Assembly (NCBI GenBank): GCA_947503575.1
Contig: CANNDZ010000001.1
Coordinates: forward strand, 434,001 to 498,000
Direction of reading: 5' to 3'
DNA length: 64,000 nucleotides
From: an uncultured Kordiimonas sp.
GTDB taxonomy: Bacteria > Pseudomonadota > Alphaproteobacteria > Sphingomonadales > Kordiimonadaceae
The notes beneath the pieces were generated by a model. It ran no database searches. It was not told where the DNA came from and worked only from the letters and a program-made list of their open reading frames with translations. Positions within the stretch are counted from its first letter, which is position 1. Every line of letters begins with the position of its first letter. Below are positions 62,903-64,000 of the stretch, piece after piece. Both the position numbers and the translations under genes were made by a program.

Positions 62903-62927
62903 ATATATGACTAAAAAAGTCAAGATT
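62903..62927 (-). promoter_or_regulatory. IscR-type-1-like box before the Rrf2/suf operon
   Basis: The dyad TGACT-N5-AGTCA (62908-62922) matches the core of the E. coli IscR type 1 site (YYGACT-N5-AGTC with flanking AT). It includes TTGACT on the minus strand, which could serve as the -35 for the leftward operon. It lies about 45 bases before the Rrf2 start, so autoregulation is likely. Confidence 0.6.
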
Positions 62928-63085
62928 ACATATGGGAGGTATTTGCAGCGGAGTCAATCAACTTCGCCTGAGTAAGCAAAATGGGGTACCAAAGGTTTGT
63001 ATCCCGACACAATATGCTGTGACAATTTGGCGACAGGTTTATGTCAGGTCACGATGTTGTCGCTGACTTGATCAAAGGGTAATTC

Positions 63086-63226
63086 ATGGCATGGCTTATC
63101 CGTCTTTTTGCACAGGTCTTCGTCCCTTTTTTGCAATTCTTCGTAAATTTTTGGTCGTTTTTCGTCTCTTTTTGCTGGCGTTTGCATGGTTTTTTCACGC
63201 TGGCGAACGGTTTCTTCATCGTGTAG
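63086..63226 (+). CDS. Candidate 46-residue Phe-rich membrane protein
   Basis: A 46-codon frame from ATG 63086 to TAG 63226. Thirteen residues are Phe, and the whole is hydrophobic (MAWLIRLFAQVFVPF, then alternating F, V, W). AAAGGG lies six bases upstream, and the stop is ten bases from the next ATG, as in an operon. It could be a small membrane protein or a leader peptide. The opposite strand has an open, Lys/Glu-rich frame (63044-63244) that may be the real gene instead; it lacks a ribosome-binding site. The call is tentative. Confidence 0.4.
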   Translation: MAWLIRLFAQVFVPFLQFFVNFWSFFVSFCWRLHGFFTLANGFFIV

Positions 63227-63236
63227 GGGTAAAACC

Positions 63237-64000
63237 ATGAGCAAAACTGCCTTACATCACTATCAGCGTTGCTGCTTTATTCGCGCTTTTGAATCTGCGA
63301 TCGCCACTCAAGCCGCGGCGGGGAATGTGCCTGGTCTTGTGCATCTCAGCACCGGATCAGAAGTGGCGGATGTGGTGCTCGCCAGCCATTTGGACAGCCG
63401 CCTTGATCAAGTGACGGGATCACACAGAAGCCATGGCATTGCACTGGCATGCGGCGCAGAACCCCTTGAAGTTGCAAAAGAAATTCTCGGTAAAGAAGGC
63501 GGTCTCTCGGATGGTCTTGGCGGCACACAGCATTTGATTGCCCCGGAGGCAGGCTTCCTGACCTCTAACGGTATTGTGGGCGCACAGGTGCCAATGGCGG
63601 CTGGAGCCGCCTTAAGCGCCAAAACCCGGGCTGACGGCGGTATTGGTGTTGCGGTCTTTGGCGATGGTGCTGCCAATCAGGGCGCGGTACTGGAGACAAT
63701 GAACCTCGCTGTTGTTCTCAAATTACCGATGCTTTTTGTTATGTATAACAATGGCATGGCACAAACTACAGCGGCCGCCACCGCGACGGGAGGTAGCCTT
63801 ATCGCGCGCTCGGAAAGCTTTGGCCTCGAAGCCTACACGACCGATAGTGCCGATTACGCCGACTGTATCAGGGTGTTTGGAAAAGCGGTACAAACTGCGC
63901 GCCGGGGCACCGCCGCATGTGTTGATGTGGCCGTCACACGCGATCACGGCCATTATTTTGGCGATGGGGACGCCGATGATTTTCAAGCATCAACAGCAAT
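63237..64000 (+). CDS. ThDP-dependent dehydrogenase E1 alpha, 3' end cut by window
   Basis: The first ~254 residues of a pyruvate- or acetoin-type dehydrogenase E1 alpha subunit. The ThDP-binding signature is clear: VFGDGAANQGAVLE, then the NN pair in MYNNGMAQTT. The substrate region includes GSHRSHGIAL and GLGGTQHLIAPE. AGGGGT precedes ATG 63237. The rest, and any beta subunit, lies outside the window. Whether it uses pyruvate, acetoin or a branched-chain 2-oxoacid cannot be told. Confidence 0.85.
   Translation, partial: MSKTALHHYQRCCFIRAFESAIATQAAAGNVPGLVHLSTGSEVADVVLASHLDSRLDQVTGSHRSHGIALACGAEPLEVAKEILGKEGGLSDGLGGTQHLIAPEAGFLTSNGIVGAQVPMAAGAALSAKTRADGGIGVAVFGDGAANQGAVLETMNLAVVLKLPMLFVMYNNGMAQTTAAATATGGSLIARSESFGLEAYTTDSADYADCIRVFGKAVQTARRGTAACVDVAVTRDHGHYFGDGDADDFQASTA

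Overview
This 64 kb window looks like core chromosome of an alphaproteobacterium with moderate GC. The evidence is the hemC-hemD-Mic60-HemY cluster, the sufBCDS-DUF59-sufA cluster led by an Rrf2 regulator, a TIGR02300/FYDLN gene beside aroA-cmk-rpsA-ihfB-lapA-pyrF, and tsaD-gpsA-yciI-EVE. A marine lineage such as Kordiimonadales or a relative would fit, but that is inference only. I see no insertion sequence, prophage, CRISPR array or rRNA operon. Two tRNA genes are present, Ala(GGC) and Thr(CGT).

Layout. 1-9.6 kb: an unrecognised truncated gene, an MFS transporter, an SDR epimerase, a DUF481 outer-membrane protein, YjbQ, Hsp20, two divergent TPR/Sel1 proteins with related C-terminal SPOR-like domains, and an orphan ParA with a small RHH-like partner. 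9.6-19.1 kb: a 1114-residue beta-propeller/amidohydrolase, a DUF427 protein, and an RND permease - LolA-like protein - outer-membrane barrel operon divergent from a LysR gene across a perfect palindrome. 19.1-28 kb: housekeeping genes. 28-32.2 kb: a LysR/secreted-protein pair, GNAT/DUF3052 and a secreted 5'-nucleotidase. 32.2-41.3 kb: rpmI-rplT-pheS-pheT, a methyltransferase, an EamA transporter, acs and sixA. 41.4-50.6 kb: small envelope proteins, the tsaD-gpsA-yciI-EVE-Rieske operon, and divergently hemC-hemD-mic60-hemY followed by tRNA-Thr. 50.7-56.6 kb: a PaaI thioesterase and LysR pair, arfB, a probable zinc-response operon (His/Cys membrane protein, CobW GTPase, DUF1826) behind a Zur-like palindrome, and two small genes. 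56.7-62.9 kb: the suf operon with an IscR-like box upstream of its Rrf2 gene. 63-64 kb: a small Phe-rich ORF and a truncated ThDP-dependent dehydrogenase E1 alpha gene.

The most promising poorly described items are the LysR-flanked RND/LolA-like/barrel system, the divergent pair sharing a Cys-paired SPOR-like domain, the Zur-like promoter that appears to make a leaderless mRNA, and the 46-codon Phe-rich ORF. All coordinates and motifs were read by eye. Family names come from motif recognition, not from a database search.
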